Of a DNA stretch of 64,000 nt, positions 22,886 to 35,152 are shown one piece after another. The stretch is from NCBI GenBank assembly GCA_013339895.1, contig JABACO010000009.1, positions 2,973,113 through 3,037,112 of the forward strand, written 5' to 3'. The translations under genes and the position numbers were made by a program. The DNA is from Ephydatia muelleri (taxonomy: Eukaryota; Porifera; Demospongiae; Spongillida; Spongillidae). The notes under the pieces were generated by a model. The model had not been told where the DNA came from and searched no databases. It saw only the letters and a program-made list of their open reading frames with translations. How positions within the stretch are numbered: position 1 is the first letter of the stretch; each line of letters starts with the position of its first letter.

Positions 22886-23967
22886 TCAAAACTTGCCAAA
22901 AATGTCAAGTCTGTGCTCATTCAAGCTGACGAACTCATTCAGGCATAAAGCAACGGACAGAGCATCAGTTCTCTCTTTGTGAGCATGCAGAACTAGCAGG
23001 ATATAAACACGCATTTGTGACATAGTTGAACAAAGATATGTTTTCACTCTTCTCAGAACTGAAGCACTGCGCTCACTAATAGCGTTGGTAGCGGGGCTAA
23101 CCATTATCAGCTTCACCAAGGTGCATATCTCTGAAATAGAAGTACGCTGTGCTGGAGATAGTGAAATAACATAAGACTTTATAATGTTGGCTTCTCAGTT
23201 GAAAAACAATACACAGTTGCTAGTAGCTCCAACTGAGCTTCTAAACTTGATGCCACAAAGTCATCCTGGTAGTGCTGCAAAACAAAAGCCAGTTCTGCAT
23301 CATCTTCTCATTTCTTGCAGCCTTTAACAAAAGCTCTTCTAGTTTTTGCAATACAGCATACCCTGGCTGGTTAAATCTTTCCTGAACAGCATTGACAATT
23401 AAGTCCAAGACACTCAAATTATTGCTGGCTGTAGTAATCGTTTGGTGTACTGTGGTGGAAACCTTTGCTAGATCCGACCTCTTAATGACTGGCGGCTCTC
23501 CTCTTCCTAGGCAAAGAACATTTACACCATACTTCTCTTGAAGAACTTTAAGTCTATCCCAGAACATATCAAAAAATTCTGATGAACACAACTTAGGTTT
23601 CACAAGTAAGTGCAGCACACTGCTGAGCCTCTGTGTAAGAGCTGGACATTGTAATGTTTTACTCAAGTTATCAGTATGCTTTAAAATGTGTTCTCCTAAC
23701 ACTAAACCAAACAAAAAATCAAAGTTCCCAGTCATAGCCTCCACTCTAATAAGTCGAGCCCTTATCTCTGAGTCGGTGACTACATCTCTCATAGTTCCTC
23801 CCACAATGCATGAAATTATACTCTGCAATGAAACAGCACGCACAGTCCAACGAGTTCGACACATGGTATACAGAAATCCAGGTGTTGCAGGTGCAAAAAG
23901 TAAATACATTCTCTATGAGAAGGTTGGTGGGATATAGGATTGAAGGCAATGGTGGTGTAAAAAGCAA
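22886..23967 (-). pseudogene. hAT transposase (ZMYM1-like, C-terminal half), decayed
   Basis: Minus-strand pieces show CRTRWTVRAVSLQSI near 23870, FDFLFGLVLGEHILKHTDNL near 23690, and the dimerisation region VKLIMVSPATNAISERSAS with RRVKTYL near 23050. These are hallmarks of hAT transposases of the ZMYM1/TTF-type group. Frame changes occur between 23241 and 23119. The N-terminal half with the BED-type finger is missing, and its equivalent is seen separately at 42.3-43.0 kb. The protein would cut and paste its element but this copy cannot be functional. Confidence 0.8.
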
Positions 23968-24159
23968 GGAACAAGGGTCTGTAATAGTAAGGGAAATGTC
24001 ATAGTTCTATATTTAGCCCGTTTGTAGCATATACTATGTTCGTGTGCTAAATATAGGACTATGACATTTTCCCGTACAATTACAGAACCTTGTTTCCTTG
24101 CTTTTTACACCACCATTGCCTTCAATTCTATATCCCACCAACTTTCTCATTGAGAATGT
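23906..24159. repeat. Large inverted repeat, arms about 115 bp
   Basis: The left arm (ACATTCTCTATGAGAAGGTT, GTGGGATATAGGATTGAAGG, CAATGGTGGTGTAAAAAGC) is mirrored on the right by GCTTTTTACACCACCATTGC, CTTCAATTCTATATCCCACC and AACTTTCTCATTGAGAATGT. The inner part also pairs (AAATGTCATAGT with ACTATGACATTT). It overlaps the 5' edge of the hAT remnant. Probably a fold-back element or inverted terminal duplication. Confidence 0.85.
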
Positions 24160-24278
24160 TTTTTTATTTACTTGTTTCATTCATTTTTTCTTTGTTCACA
24201 TTATTCCGATGCCGTTGTGCATGTACCCTGCAGACTAAAAATGAACAGGAGTCGTCATTGGGGCCAACTATAATGTAC

Positions 24279-24332
24279 GAAATAGTTGTGAGTACGAGTC
24301 CATGTTATCAGACTCGTATTCACAACTATTTC
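24279..24332. repeat. Small hairpin
   Basis: Arms of 22 bases (GAAATAGTTGTGAGTACGAG... and its mirror ending CACAACTATTTC) pair with one mismatch around a ten-base loop. This could be the ends of a deleted element. Confidence 0.6.
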
Positions 24333-24653
24333 ATAACATGCTACAAGGTATGGTAGTATAAACAGTTATAAAACAATATACCTATGCCGCACAGTATAAT
24401 CGTAACAATAATACACGTTAATAATTTCAGAGTAAAAGTTCCCTCCTTTCTCGCGCCTGCCTTATCGTCTACCGTGTCCCCTCTTCCAGGGCGTCCTCAC
24501 CGCGTCCTCCTCTCCCGCTGCGTCCATCACTACCTCCTACATCTCCTCTTCCATCGATATCGCCTACTCCAACACCCCTCCTCCTCCATCTCCAGCACCT
24601 CCACCTCCTCAATCTCCAGCCACTTCACCACCTCCTCTTTCTCCAGCCTCTCC

Positions 24654-26105
24654 ACCGCCTCCATCTCCAGCCACTCCAGCCACTCCATCTCCAGCCACTC
24701 CATCTCCAGCCACTCCATCTCCAGCCACTCCATCTCCAGCCACTCCATCTCCAGCCACTCCATCTCCAGCCACTCCATCTCCAGCCACTCCATCTCCAGC
24801 CACTCCATCTCCAGCCACTCCATCTCCAGCCACTCCATCTCCAGCCACTCCATCTCCAGCCACTCCATCTCCAGCCACTCCATCTCCAGCCACTCCATCT
24901 CCAGCCACTCCATCTCCAGCCACTCCATCTCCAGCCACTCCATCTCCAGCCACTCCATCTCCAGCCACTCCATCTCCAGCCACTCCATCTCCAGCCACTC
25001 CATCTCCAGCCACTCCATCTCCAGCCACTCCATCTCCAGCCACTCCATCTCCAGCCACTCCATCTCCAGCCACTCCATCTCCAGCCACTCCATCTCCAGC
25101 CACTCCATCTCCAGCCACTCCATCTCCAGCCACTCCATCTCCAGCCACTCCATCTCCAGCCACTCCATCTCCAGCCACTCCATCTCCAGCCACTCCATCT
25201 CCAGCCACTCCATCTCCAGCCACTCCATCTCCAGCCACTCCATCTCCAGCCACTCCATCTCCAGCCACTCCATCTCCAGCCACTCCATCTCCAGCCACTC
25301 CATCTCCAGCCACTCCATCTCCAGCCACTCCATCTCCAGCCACTCCATCTCCAGCCACTCCATCTCCAGCCACTCCATCTCCAGCCACTCCATCTCCAGC
25401 CACTCCATCTCCAGCCACTCCATCTCCAGCCACTCCATCTCCAGCCACTCCATCTCCAGCCACTCCATCTCCAGCCACCCTCCAGCCACTCCATCTCCAG
25501 CCACTCCATCTCCAGCCACTCCACCTCCAGCCACTCCACCTCCAGCCACTCCACTCCAGCCACTCCATCTCCAGCCACTCCATCTCCAGCCACTCCATCT
25601 CCAGCCACTCCTCCAGCCACTCCATCTCCAGCCACTCCATCTCCAGCCACTCCATCTCCAGCCACTCCATCTCCAGCCACTCCATCTCCAGCACTCCATC
25701 TCCAGCCACTCCATCTCCAGCCACTCCATCTCCAGCCACTCCATCTCCAGCCACTCCATCTCCAGCCACTCCATCTCCAGCCACTCCATCTCCAGCCACT
25801 CCATCTCCAGCCACTCCATCTCCAGCCACTCCATCTCCAGCCACTCCATCTCCAGCCACTCCATCTCCAGCCACTCCATCTCCAGCCACTCCATCTCCAG
25901 CCACTCCATCTCCAGCCACTCCATCTCCAGCCACTCCATCTCCAGCCACTCCATCTCCAGCCACTCCATCTCCAGCCACTCCATCTCCAGCCACTCCATC
26001 TCCAGCCACTCCATCTCCAGCCACTCCATCCCAGCCACTCCATCTCCAGCCAGCCACTCCATCTCCAGCCACTCCATCTCCAGCCACTCCATCTCCAGCC
26101 ACCCC
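24654..26105 (+). repeat. 15-bp minisatellite, roughly 95 units
   Basis: The unit is CCATCTCCAGCCACT. Units are essentially identical from about 24663 to 25475. A disturbed zone at 25476-25700 has shortened units and CCACCT variants, and a second homogeneous block runs to 26105. The unit length is a multiple of three and contains no stop in any frame, so all six frames are open: plus SISSH or PSPAT or HLQPL, minus MEWLE or WRWSG or GDGVA. The long open frames here (up to about 600 codons) are therefore a by-product, and I do not call a gene. The G-rich strand carries regularly spaced GG pairs. Confidence 0.97.
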
Positions 26106-29100
26106 ACCGCCTCCATCTTCCATCAACTGATTCACTTCAGTCCATTTCTGTCAATCATTCACTTCCATTTCCGTCAAGTCCATGATGGCCCTAAAGCAGT
26201 AATGTGAGCATGGCTTTAGAATTGCTTATAAAGGCTTCACGAAGCTGACGAAGAAATCAGGCAGGACTTGATTCTTTGAAGTGTATAAATTGCTTGTGAC
26301 AGACGAATTATCTAGTTGCGAGGAGGGCCGTTGAAGTGTCTATCTGTGCTAGGTAAAGGCTGGACTTAACCTTTTTTGAAGTGGGTTTCTAATGCTCGTG
26401 AGGTTCTAGTCTCGTACCCAGACCCTGTTTCGCACAGATGCAAGCATCAACGAGACTAGGAAGTATTTCATGCAATAATTATTAACCGTTCACTCCTTTT
26501 GCATGACTCCACCATGCCATCCGAAACTATGTGAATGTTACATTCTGTAATCATGTGAAGAATGAAACACTTTTATTCTGCATGTATACAATACATTCAA
26601 TGTTTGGACACAACGTAGAGTGATTTCTAGAATCTCTTAAATAGCTGACCTCCAAGGCCACCTCATCATTAGCTTTTTCCATCATCAGTATGTGTAGTAA
26701 CTCCACCAATCCTATCCACTCACAGCAGCATATAGTACCTCCATGAAGAGGTGCAACAGTTATATACAACATCCTCACTGCTACAAAGTTGACAACATCT
26801 CCACATGTCACCCCCAGCACAAATTTGAACGCCACATTGAACATCTGATATAGAAATGGTGAATCCACACCTGACAAACCATCACTAACTCCACCCATCT
26901 TGCATATGACTATCTACAATGTACAACATCAATCACTGGCAAGTGCTATGCAACAATTCCACACACCTATGCATGCACAATGTACGCATCCACCACCAAG
27001 TGCTAGGCACTATCACTAAATCCACTCGCTCCATCCACTGAACAATCTCCGCCATACATGCCATCATTAAACTGCCAACCTAATCCTCTTTCCGATTTCA
27101 GGACAAGCACCACACAGTATCAATCCGGCTTCTCCGTAGATGTGCTCTCTTATATGTGGAGAACATTCATACCTTTGTTTTCCTTTCTGAAGTCAAAGTT
27201 GTGACCTGTACACAGAAGAATGGAAGAATCAAGTCTTGGAGCTGTTGATGGGAAGTGTGTACAATGTCCCCCGGACAATTTACAGTGGGGCCAACTTTCC
27301 CCCTCCGGGGTAAAATGTATACATATCCCCCCGATATAACCTTTTTTTTTCATCTATAACAAGGCTGGGAAACCTTTTATACAGTCCTAATATGGACTTG
27401 CAGGGTATAGAATGGTGGCATTTTCAAATACCGTATCGCACAATGGCAGTACACGTGAGCGTGTTGAAGCCTGTACTCAGTGACTCCTTTCCATTGTCTA
27501 AACACTCGTTCTTGAAATGGTCAATTCCCAAACTTGGAAGTCCTTCTTCAATACAAACCTGTTCAGTGATAAAGTTGCAAATTTCACTCTTCTACATGGA
27601 GAAATAGTACAATATGTTATATATTTCACTCAGTGTGATTTACCAGTGGTGGAAATGTTTCTAATGGACATGAATCCACCGCCAGTACTAAATCGTGATA
27701 TGTTGGTGTTTTTCCTGTAAGTTTGACATGGCATTCCCTCCAAGTGGAAGTTTTACTTGTACATGTACACAGGTAGCGAAGATGAACTTTATAAGTAGAT
27801 ATTATTTTGAGTACATGTATATTGTACTAATCACAACTTACTTCTACATCCTTCCATATACTTCTGACAAAGTGGATTGGTATAGGTAATTCCCTGATTC
27901 AAACACTTCATTAACCTTGCATAACATATACCAAAGGCTTACCCAATAAAATTTCTACTCTTTAATAATTGACTGTGTATTCGTGTGCAAGCTTTTTAGC
28001 ATCAGCATTCTTTGCCAAAAATATCATCTCCGAATTTGTTTGCTGTGACAGTATGCATAAGTATGTCACATTCAAGTGGTACTGAATAGTATTATAAGAA
28101 ACATTCAATACAAACTTACATATTTTGATACATATTTCACTTATCACAATGTATGCATAATATACATACCGTTTACAACTTTGTCTTCTGCACTATCAAA
28201 CACTTCTATAGCTAATCTTGAGCTCAACATTTTCTTCTGTAAAATCTGTGCTATTTCTCTGTTTACCTGGACGCAGGAGTGTTTGCCTACACTGCACACA
28301 TAAGTAAACATCACAAAGATTTTTTAAATAATGAATTCATTCTTGCCTTCCTAATAATTCATTAATCAGCCAGGTTCGGAGAGAACATATCACCTCACTT
28401 ACATTAGGAATAGCTTATGTTATTTCATTGCATGGATGTCTAGCTTTTTCATTCCCTGATATAGAGGAACAATTTCTTTTTCTCTTTCCCCTGTCAATTA
28501 AATAGGCATGCCATCTCTGATAAAAATATGTTGTTAAAAACAGAACTTTTTTCCTTTTCTTTTTATGAGGTGCACTTGACTGTTCCATTTCCAGTAGTTT
28601 CATATAAAAACTGATCAGCTAAAATTTGAAAACATTCCTGAATTTATATAATTAAGGGTGCTCCAAGCTGTACCTCACTGTCCATCCACTTGCCATCTAG
28701 TATTGCCATAACGTGCTTTTAAGTTAGCTTCCACTCATTTAATGCCACTACAAAATCATGTAATCACCACAATGAAAAAATTATGCACAACTGCATAACA
28801 TATAACAAGGTATAAATGTAGTTGAAGACTTACATTTTTCATTTCTGGCTGATTCAGATTTTGTACTATCCATGGATTCATCCACTACTGAAAATGTTAA
28901 ATCTAAAGATATAATTTATTACTGTCTATCTGCCTTGTATTTATCACAGAGAAAACAAAACAGAATGCACTTATGGAAAAGGATTAAAGTCTAAAACACC
29001 AAACTACATAATATTTTACAGATACTGCATACATGAACATGTATGTTACTATGACAGTGCAATGAGCCTTTTACAATTTTATTATCACTGGAATAAATAT

Positions 29101-29531
29101 AAGCTTTTATAGGTACATTATCCATGCATAATTGTACATGCAATCTGATTGGTTACTTACTAAGCTGATCACTTTCAACAAAAACAGTTACATGTACTTT
29201 CTTTTCAGCTTTTATTACTGCAGTCATATTGAACTTTAAACCATACACAGCAAATGTTCAGGTAATAAATATCTTTTCAAAGTATTGAATTAACATTTCT
29301 TCATCTATTTAAGTTGGCATGCTCTGCAAAGTATTAATTAAGTAAATGAAATTTGTTGGCCCCAATAATGAGCCTTTTCAGGGATTCGAATCAACAGAGA
29401 TGTTGGATAAGACTGTGAGGAGTTGAGTGCATCCATAATATGACCTTCAGGGTTAGTAAAGAATTGAATGTGTGTATTGTTAAGGCAAATCATGTAGTCC
29501 CCATGGCACTGCACAGCATGAAATAAAACTT
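26106..29531. other. Interval without a recognised gene
   Basis: AT-rich sequence with scattered short frames. A minus frame at 26551-26898 has 115 codons and a PLHGGT...LVELLHIL stretch faintly like an ankyrin repeat, but the match is too weak to call. A short inverted pair CTAGTCTCGT/ACGAGACTAG (26406-26460) looks like the ends of a tiny MITE. Minus frames at 28415-28603 and 27962-28147 are unrecognised. Confidence 0.3.
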
Positions 29532-30262
29532 CTATAGAATACCATCCTTCTGCATCTCATACAGGAGTATATAAAGTTCTGAAACGGGCATACGAAGCTC
29601 TGAATAGTGCCTAGTCCACAATGTATTGGCTATATTGTTCAAGCTTTGAATATCAAACAAATCTATTTGATATGCATTGCACATAAAGTGCTGTTCTTCC
29701 CTGAACTTGCATGAAGGCTCCCTCATGTGAAGTATGGTCAATAACTGTTGTTTGGTTTTCTGAGCATATGACACTAGGATGTTACCATTAATGCCAATTT
29801 TTTGTTTATCTGCCATAATTTCCGATTTCTCAGATACTAATTCCAACACGGTTGAACATAAGATGGCTATGATATCTTTGACAACTGAACTTGTTTTACC
29901 AACTTGTGCTGAAGTATCAAGTATCTTATTATGAGTTTTGTCTTGAAATATCTTTGTTTCATTTTTAGGAGCAATTGTCTTGCTTGATACATTTCATTCA
30001 TGGAAACATTTGCATAAAAAAGATTATTAACTCAAGTGTTTAATATGCATATACTAAACTCACCTAGACCCATTAACAGCTTTTCTGAGAGTCTTCCCAC
30101 TTCAAGGATTGCAAAGCTTATATACACCCTTTCTAAGAACCTCCTCCACCTAGTATAGACCAAGTCGGCACCTTTTCTACTATCTTTCTTGCTGTTGCGT
30201 AGAAGCACCAATACCACTGGGTTGAGCTCCATCTGGACAATATACATGTCCACCATTGTCAT
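29532..30262 (-). CDS. Unrecognised two-exon reading frame
   Basis: The minus-strand exon 30262-30064 (MTMVDMYIVQMELNPVVLVL, then RWRRFLERVYISFA) ends at a good donor (GGTCTAG|GTGAGT). A second open stretch, extended upstream to about 29980 (VSSKTIAPKNETKIFQD), runs through LVSEKSEIMADKQKIGINGN and LLTILHMREPSCKF to a stop at 29532. Composition looks coding rather than random. I see no known domain. It sits beside gypsy integrase fragments, so it may belong to a transposon or be a gene fragment. Confidence 0.35.
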
Positions 30263-30732
30263 TAATTACCAGCACACATATTTATAATGTTAACAATTCT
30301 TTTCCCACTTCTTATGGTGTCTAGAATCACATTCCTTCTTCTGACAAGCCTGAGCTTCCTGCATGTTACTATGAGCTTTTCCAAACATAGATTTTCTCAA
30401 TTCTGTCATGTGTTTGCTGAAACGTTCAATCTGTTCCACTTCATCGTCACTGCATTACAAATATCACCACACTCTTAATCCTTAGCATCAACATTAAAAA
30501 TAAGGTCACTTTCAATAGGAAGAATCGGTTTTCTGGAAAATTAAAGAAATGCTTGTTGATGAAATGTACGCTTATTTTGAATACAAAGTTACCTGCAGAA
30601 CATAAGTTCAAAGGGAGAAAACTTTGTAGATTCCTGTTCAGATGTTGGTACAGGCAAATAAAACTCCATCACTAAACTCATCCCAACAATTTTTTGACTA
30701 ATTTCACTACACATCATTGCAGAGTTTGGTTA

Positions 30733-30867
30733 TATCTTTCTACCAAACTGTTGGTTTGAGGGTGGTAGGCAGTTTGCTAACTCTGTGCTCTGTGTAGTAG
30801 AGCATCGTTCACGTTGTTAACGAATTCCCTTCCTTGATCAGTGATCATAAGATTTGTACAGCCATAT
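30733..30867 (-). pseudogene. Gypsy integrase core fragment (distal part)
   Basis: The minus strand reads YGCTNLMITDQGREFVNNV and later AYHPQTNSLVERYN, the second Asp and the Glu region of an rve integrase, with a stop between them. An acceptor-like AAAACAG precedes it, so it was the 3' exon of an intron-containing integrase. The matching 5' exon is present next door in the opposite orientation. Confidence 0.7.
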
Positions 30868-31008
30868 CTGTTTTATTTAAATAGATTTGTATTAAAAGCA
30901 TTACTGCATTGTATTTGCAGTTCCAGTTAAACAGGATGTATGGATGTAGGTGAACCATAAATAATAAAAAACAATTTATCCAACACATGACGTAACTGCT
31001 ACGTATAG

Positions 31009-31166
31009 GTTGGGGTAGATATTATAGGACCACTACCTAAGACGAAGAGTGGCAGTCATTATATCATTACACTGGTGGATTATTTTTCAAAATGGCCAGA
31101 GGCTATGGCACTACCTGATAAATTTGCTGAGCAGGTTTCCCTGTTTATGCATCAAACCATTTGCAG
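31009..31166 (+). pseudogene. Gypsy integrase core fragment (proximal part, inverted relative to neighbours)
   Basis: The plus strand reads VGVDIIGPLPKTKSGSHYII, VDYFSKWPEAMALPD and ends MHQTICR at a donor (TTTGCAG|GTATAC). This is the first Asp region of an rve integrase. The flanking parts of the same type of protein (30733-30867 and 31307-31703) lie on the other strand. Confidence 0.75.
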
Positions 31167-31306
31167 GTATACTCATGTGTGTAGACTTACAACTTTACAA
31201 AAAAAAATTGTTTTGCACAGTACTAAATGAGTATATTTAAAAACACACAATATCTATGAAATGTAATGAATTCGTTGCCTTCGTATGATCTTCCCTTTTA
31301 CTGTAA

Positions 31307-31703
31307 TCAACTAACAATTGTACTGCGCTTTGGGTGAAGAGGTGCTGCTTCATTCACAAATTCGGCATCATTTCCTGTCTGACAATGCTCACAAGTTACA
31401 AGTTGGGACAAGATTTTGAAACATCTTTCCAAAGGGATTTCCAATAGAACCTCTCGGCAATCTTCTTGCAGGTTTTGTTTCGCCCCAAATGGCCAGCTAC
31501 AGGAATATATACCTTCGGGGAGAGAATGACACGCTTCCAATATTCTGCTTCTCTCTTTCCCACAGCGAGGAACCTGCTTCCATTCATCGTCTTTGGCTTC
31601 CGATGAAATAGAAGGCCATTTTCAACCATACAGCTAGAACCCTTCCTACGTAAAAACTCTTTTGTCCACTTTACCTTATCCCTCAGGTTAGCAATGATCT
31701 TTC
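31307..31703 (-). pseudogene. Gypsy integrase zinc-binding (H2C2) fragment
   Basis: The minus strand reads MVENGLLFHRKPKTM, then AGHLGRNKTCKKIAERFYW, SLWKDV and, after a frame change near 31395, CEHCQTGNDAEF with AAPLHPKR. This is the HHCC module that precedes the integrase core. Confidence 0.75.
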
Positions 31704-31839
31704 AGGAAAAATGTATATTTGCTTGCACTCATCGCCCTCTGTCGTCATCATGAATCACTCAAACAGATTATTGAGACATGTGCTTAATGCACTATCAGTA
31801 TCATCTTTGTAGCTACAGTCTAAAAGAATAACCTGCCAA

Positions 31840-31990
31840 TGTTACGTCTACACTGGGGATAATCTACTCCAATGGGGATAATCTATTCCAGAATAATCTA
31901 ACCCAGGAGGATTAAATAGTCCGCAATAGAACATCCGTAGGGGGGGGGGGGGGGGGGGGGGGGGGGTGAAATTTTGAGGGGATAATCTAT
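31840..31990 (+). repeat. Poly-G tract with GGGGATAATCTA repeats
   Basis: GGGGATAATCTA-like words recur at about 31855, 31875 and 31978 around a run of 27 G (31940-31966). There is no coding sense. Confidence 0.7.
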
Positions 31991-32825
31991 ATCATGACAC
32001 CACCTCCGCCTGCGCTGTGTTGCGCAGAGTATTACAACAGCAAAAATAAAAAAATTATTGAACACCCACACCCTGATATAAACGAGTACACACTCTGTTA
32101 GTATCAGTATGTAGATATTTGAACGTTTTTATAATTCAATAATTGCGGTCATCTGAGATTGTTAGTGGAATCGCGCCGGTTCTGAGTCTGGAAGAACACT
32201 TGTTGACGAGGAATACGCTTCTCCCACTTCAATTTCAGGTCCCCCCCCCCTTTTAGTTTTCCAAACTTGTCAACTTTCTGTGCATGCTAAATTCCCATTT
32301 AACTCTTTGGAACATGGCATTAAGCCTTGAGACTTTGCGTACCTGCATGTTGCTTAACATTGCGGTGCATAACATAGGATTTATCCCTGTATATATAAAA
32401 TGGTGTCTCATACGATTGGTTCATTATGTATGCATCATGCCCTATAAGATTGGTACATTGTACACGCACCCTTTTGGGTTGGTAATTTTGTAAACACGTT
32501 GTGTCCCATATATAGGAATTTATAATATATCTTAGGAAGGAAACTGTCCCAAATAATAAACACTGTATTCTTTATCCCTCCCATATAATGCTTCCACGTG
32601 ACATGTCAGCAAGATGACAAATGGGTTTGCCAGTTTAATGACATTACATGGGTTATGCACACACTTTAGCAAAGTTACAATTAATGACATGAACCGCTTT
32701 CACCAAACTGCACAAAAACTGTTCATAAATTTGCATTCCGTGACTATCACAACTGTACAGCCACTTTTCATCTTGATTAGCCTCTATTCTTTTAGCAAAT
32801 TTCAAAAATGAAAGCCCAAAGAACT

Positions 32826-34215
32826 TCACCATTTCACTAAACCATTGAGGTGGAAATGTTGGTTTCCAAGGTTTGCAGGCAAATAGCAGCGGGGACAGGT
32901 TCCAGCTATTGTCCTAGTAGTTAATGAACATTCTCTAGAACTGTGCCCCGGATTGAAGCATCTCAAGCACAAGCCACTAGTTGTACGACAGATGCGACTT
33001 TGATGTTCCTTCAATATCCCCCGAGCTACATGACACATTATGCATTTAGCAGTGTATTTCTGCATGTAATGGCACACCTGCTCCGCTAGTCTGCACTCAG
33101 CAGAAATCAGCCCTTGACTATGGGAGGTGTCCAGCTGCTATTATCAGCAAGCTCAATGGTGCATGGGTCTTCATCGACACCCAACGTCTCATCGCCCGGG
33201 ATTGAGTTCCAAAAATATTCATCACGAGAGTCTACTGATTCAACTACGGCTGTGGTTTGAGTGCTCTTTTTGCACACATGGCACAGTTCGCAGGACTCCA
33301 TATGGCTGCATGAGACATCTGCAAAGTCAAAATAGTGAGACAGTACTCGCCTAACACAAATGCCAAATTGCCATCAACAGCCCTTAGCATAGTTTCAAAA
33401 GAAGCCTTTGCCCTTCTGTCATTCTTTCCAACTTTTTCTTTTTGCTCCTCCAATCAAACATTAGCAAAGCAGACGATGGATGACCTACCATCTCGTCCAG
33501 CCCTCCCTGTCAGCTGCATAAAATCCTCTAGTGAATAAGGGAGTCCAAAACAAATCACATTGCGAACGGGACTATAGTCAACCCCTAGGCCAAAGGCACT
33601 TGTAACAATCATGACCTTTTGCCTGGCCATCCTTCCACAATTGAATGTTGCCAGTGTTCACTTCCTTGTCTTGCTGACCAGTGTATGTGACGCATCCAAG
33701 GCTAGCTTGACAAGTGGTATCACATTAAGAACTGTTACATACACAATGCACCGATAATCAGCTGCAAAGGAGACAATAACATCAGCACACTGCTCACCAA
33801 TGCAGCTGACATTTTGTGCATCGGAGCGCACACTGTATGCGATATTGAGGCGACGAATTATTACTGGCTTCCTAATGCATCCAAAAAAGGACTTGAGGAG
33901 TTCATCAACTATCCAATCAGGAGCTGTAGCTGTTGTTGATACAATCGGTATTGGCAAAAAAGCCTATTTGGGAAGTTCTCGAAACATGGGTCTGAACTCA
34001 CTCTCTGTGCAATAAAGATGTGCTTCATCAATAAAAATTTTAGCCAGCTGTTTTGCCATAGAGAGGGAAATGATTTTGTCATGAAAACTATCTCTTGTAA
34101 CAGCCTCTGGTGTAACAAACACAAGATTTTGGCCGGTTATGTCTCCAAGTTGGTCACTAGAGGCAATACCGTGACTTGCTACTCTTCGCATCAGGTCCTG
34201 CAACACCTCCATCCA
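32826..34215 (-). pseudogene. RecQ-like DNA helicase with C-terminal zinc knuckles, decayed
   Basis: The minus strand starts after an acceptor (CTTACAG, 34216-34222) with WMEVLQDLMRRV. It then shows LVFVTPEAV, the walker-B box IFIDEAHLY, motif III-like IVSTTATAPDWI, and after a frame change VMIVTSAFGLGVDYS, FGLPYSLEDFMQLTGRAGRD (motif VI). An in-frame TAG follows RELPK. The C-terminal part is Cys-rich: ESCELCHVCKK, CIMCH, and CLRCFNPGHSSRECS with CPRCYLPAN. Motif I lies in missing upstream exons. RecQ helicases unwind DNA 3'-5'. Multiplied RecQ-like copies with such fingers often travel with transposons, so a mobile origin is plausible but not shown. Confidence 0.7.
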
Positions 34216-34488
34216 CTGTAAGTTACAACATCTTCACATGAGAAAATGTATTAGGCAATACACTTACCATTTGTTATTTGATAAATAATGCAGATCCAAT
34301 ACATGTAGTAGCACCACCTTGAAGGACATGCTTGACTTGAGGTAAACAGAAGCCACATCAGCAGAGGATTATGGTTATCAGTGAAGATTTTCAAAGAAAC
34401 AATGCAAGTCCAACCACCTATTGTACACAGGCATAGTCACATCTACATGGCTGAGCTAGTTTCCTATTTGCCCACACAAGACACTTAC

Positions 34489-34645
34489 ACCAGATGACAT
34501 TGCTGTATCTTGGTGATGTTCCATAAAGCTGGTTTTCAAATTAAGAACTCTGTGACCTGGCATTGGTAGAGGCTCAGAAACAAATGTATCGTTGTACACC
34601 ACCATTTCACAACTGACAGAAGACACTGAAGCACAACTCTGCAGA
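34489..34645 (-). other. Possible short minus-strand exon
   Basis: The minus strand reads VVYNDTFVSEPLPMPGHRVL, NLKTSFMEHHQDTAMSSG up to a donor-like GTAAGTG at about 34488. It may be an upstream exon of the RecQ-like gene or a separate fragment. I do not recognise it. Confidence 0.25.
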
Positions 34646-34726
34646 GTACATAAAGAAACATTACAACTTCATTTATTCAGCTTGAATTCATTTAGCTTGA
34701 CGTTCTATAATGAGTCCAACATACCG

Positions 34727-34755
34727 CACGGCTGTTTGCGGCTGGACACTAGGTT
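34727..34755 (+). repeat. Left terminal inverted repeat of the RAG1-like transposon
   Basis: CACGGCTGTTTGCGGCTGGA followed by CACTAGGTTT. It matches the inverted right end at 39038 and, over about 40 bases, the isolated end at 56040-56088. Confidence 0.8.
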
Positions 34756-35152
34756 TATAATTAGACAATACGGTATAAGCCACTAAAGCTGTAATGTTCG
34801 TAGGTCATTACAGATGTATTTTTTGGCGAGCTATATACCCCACATTTTGTAAGCAATTCCATTGAAACAAAGAGCTCCCGCACACACCCTACCAGTCTAT
34901 TAAACAAAATGATCAACGCGCAACAGTACTTGATTTGATTAATAGTTATGCGCAGCCCGTTTTTAAGCCCATGTGATTTTGGCGGGTCTACTTCAAGCTT
35001 GGTATACGACCGAACTAACAGACAGAACAAGACGGTAAGGTAAGCAAGAACACTCAACAACACACATGGGAGAGCATATATATGATGTTCAGAACTAGCC
35101 AACCTTTTTTTTTAACACTGAACTGGACATGAGTTTTTTTAATGAATAATAG

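Noticed and set aside
24654-26105. CRISPR-like regular array
   Set aside because: Units are contiguous without unique spacers, in a eukaryotic setting; it is a minisatellite.
24384-26207. A 607-codon Ser/His-rich protein, or 470-530-codon minus-strand proteins
   Set aside because: They arise because the 15-bp unit has no stop codon in any frame; there is no non-repeat coding context.
29375-29400. tRNA T-arm-like GGGATTCGAATCA
   Set aside because: No acceptor, D or anticodon arms at the right spacing.
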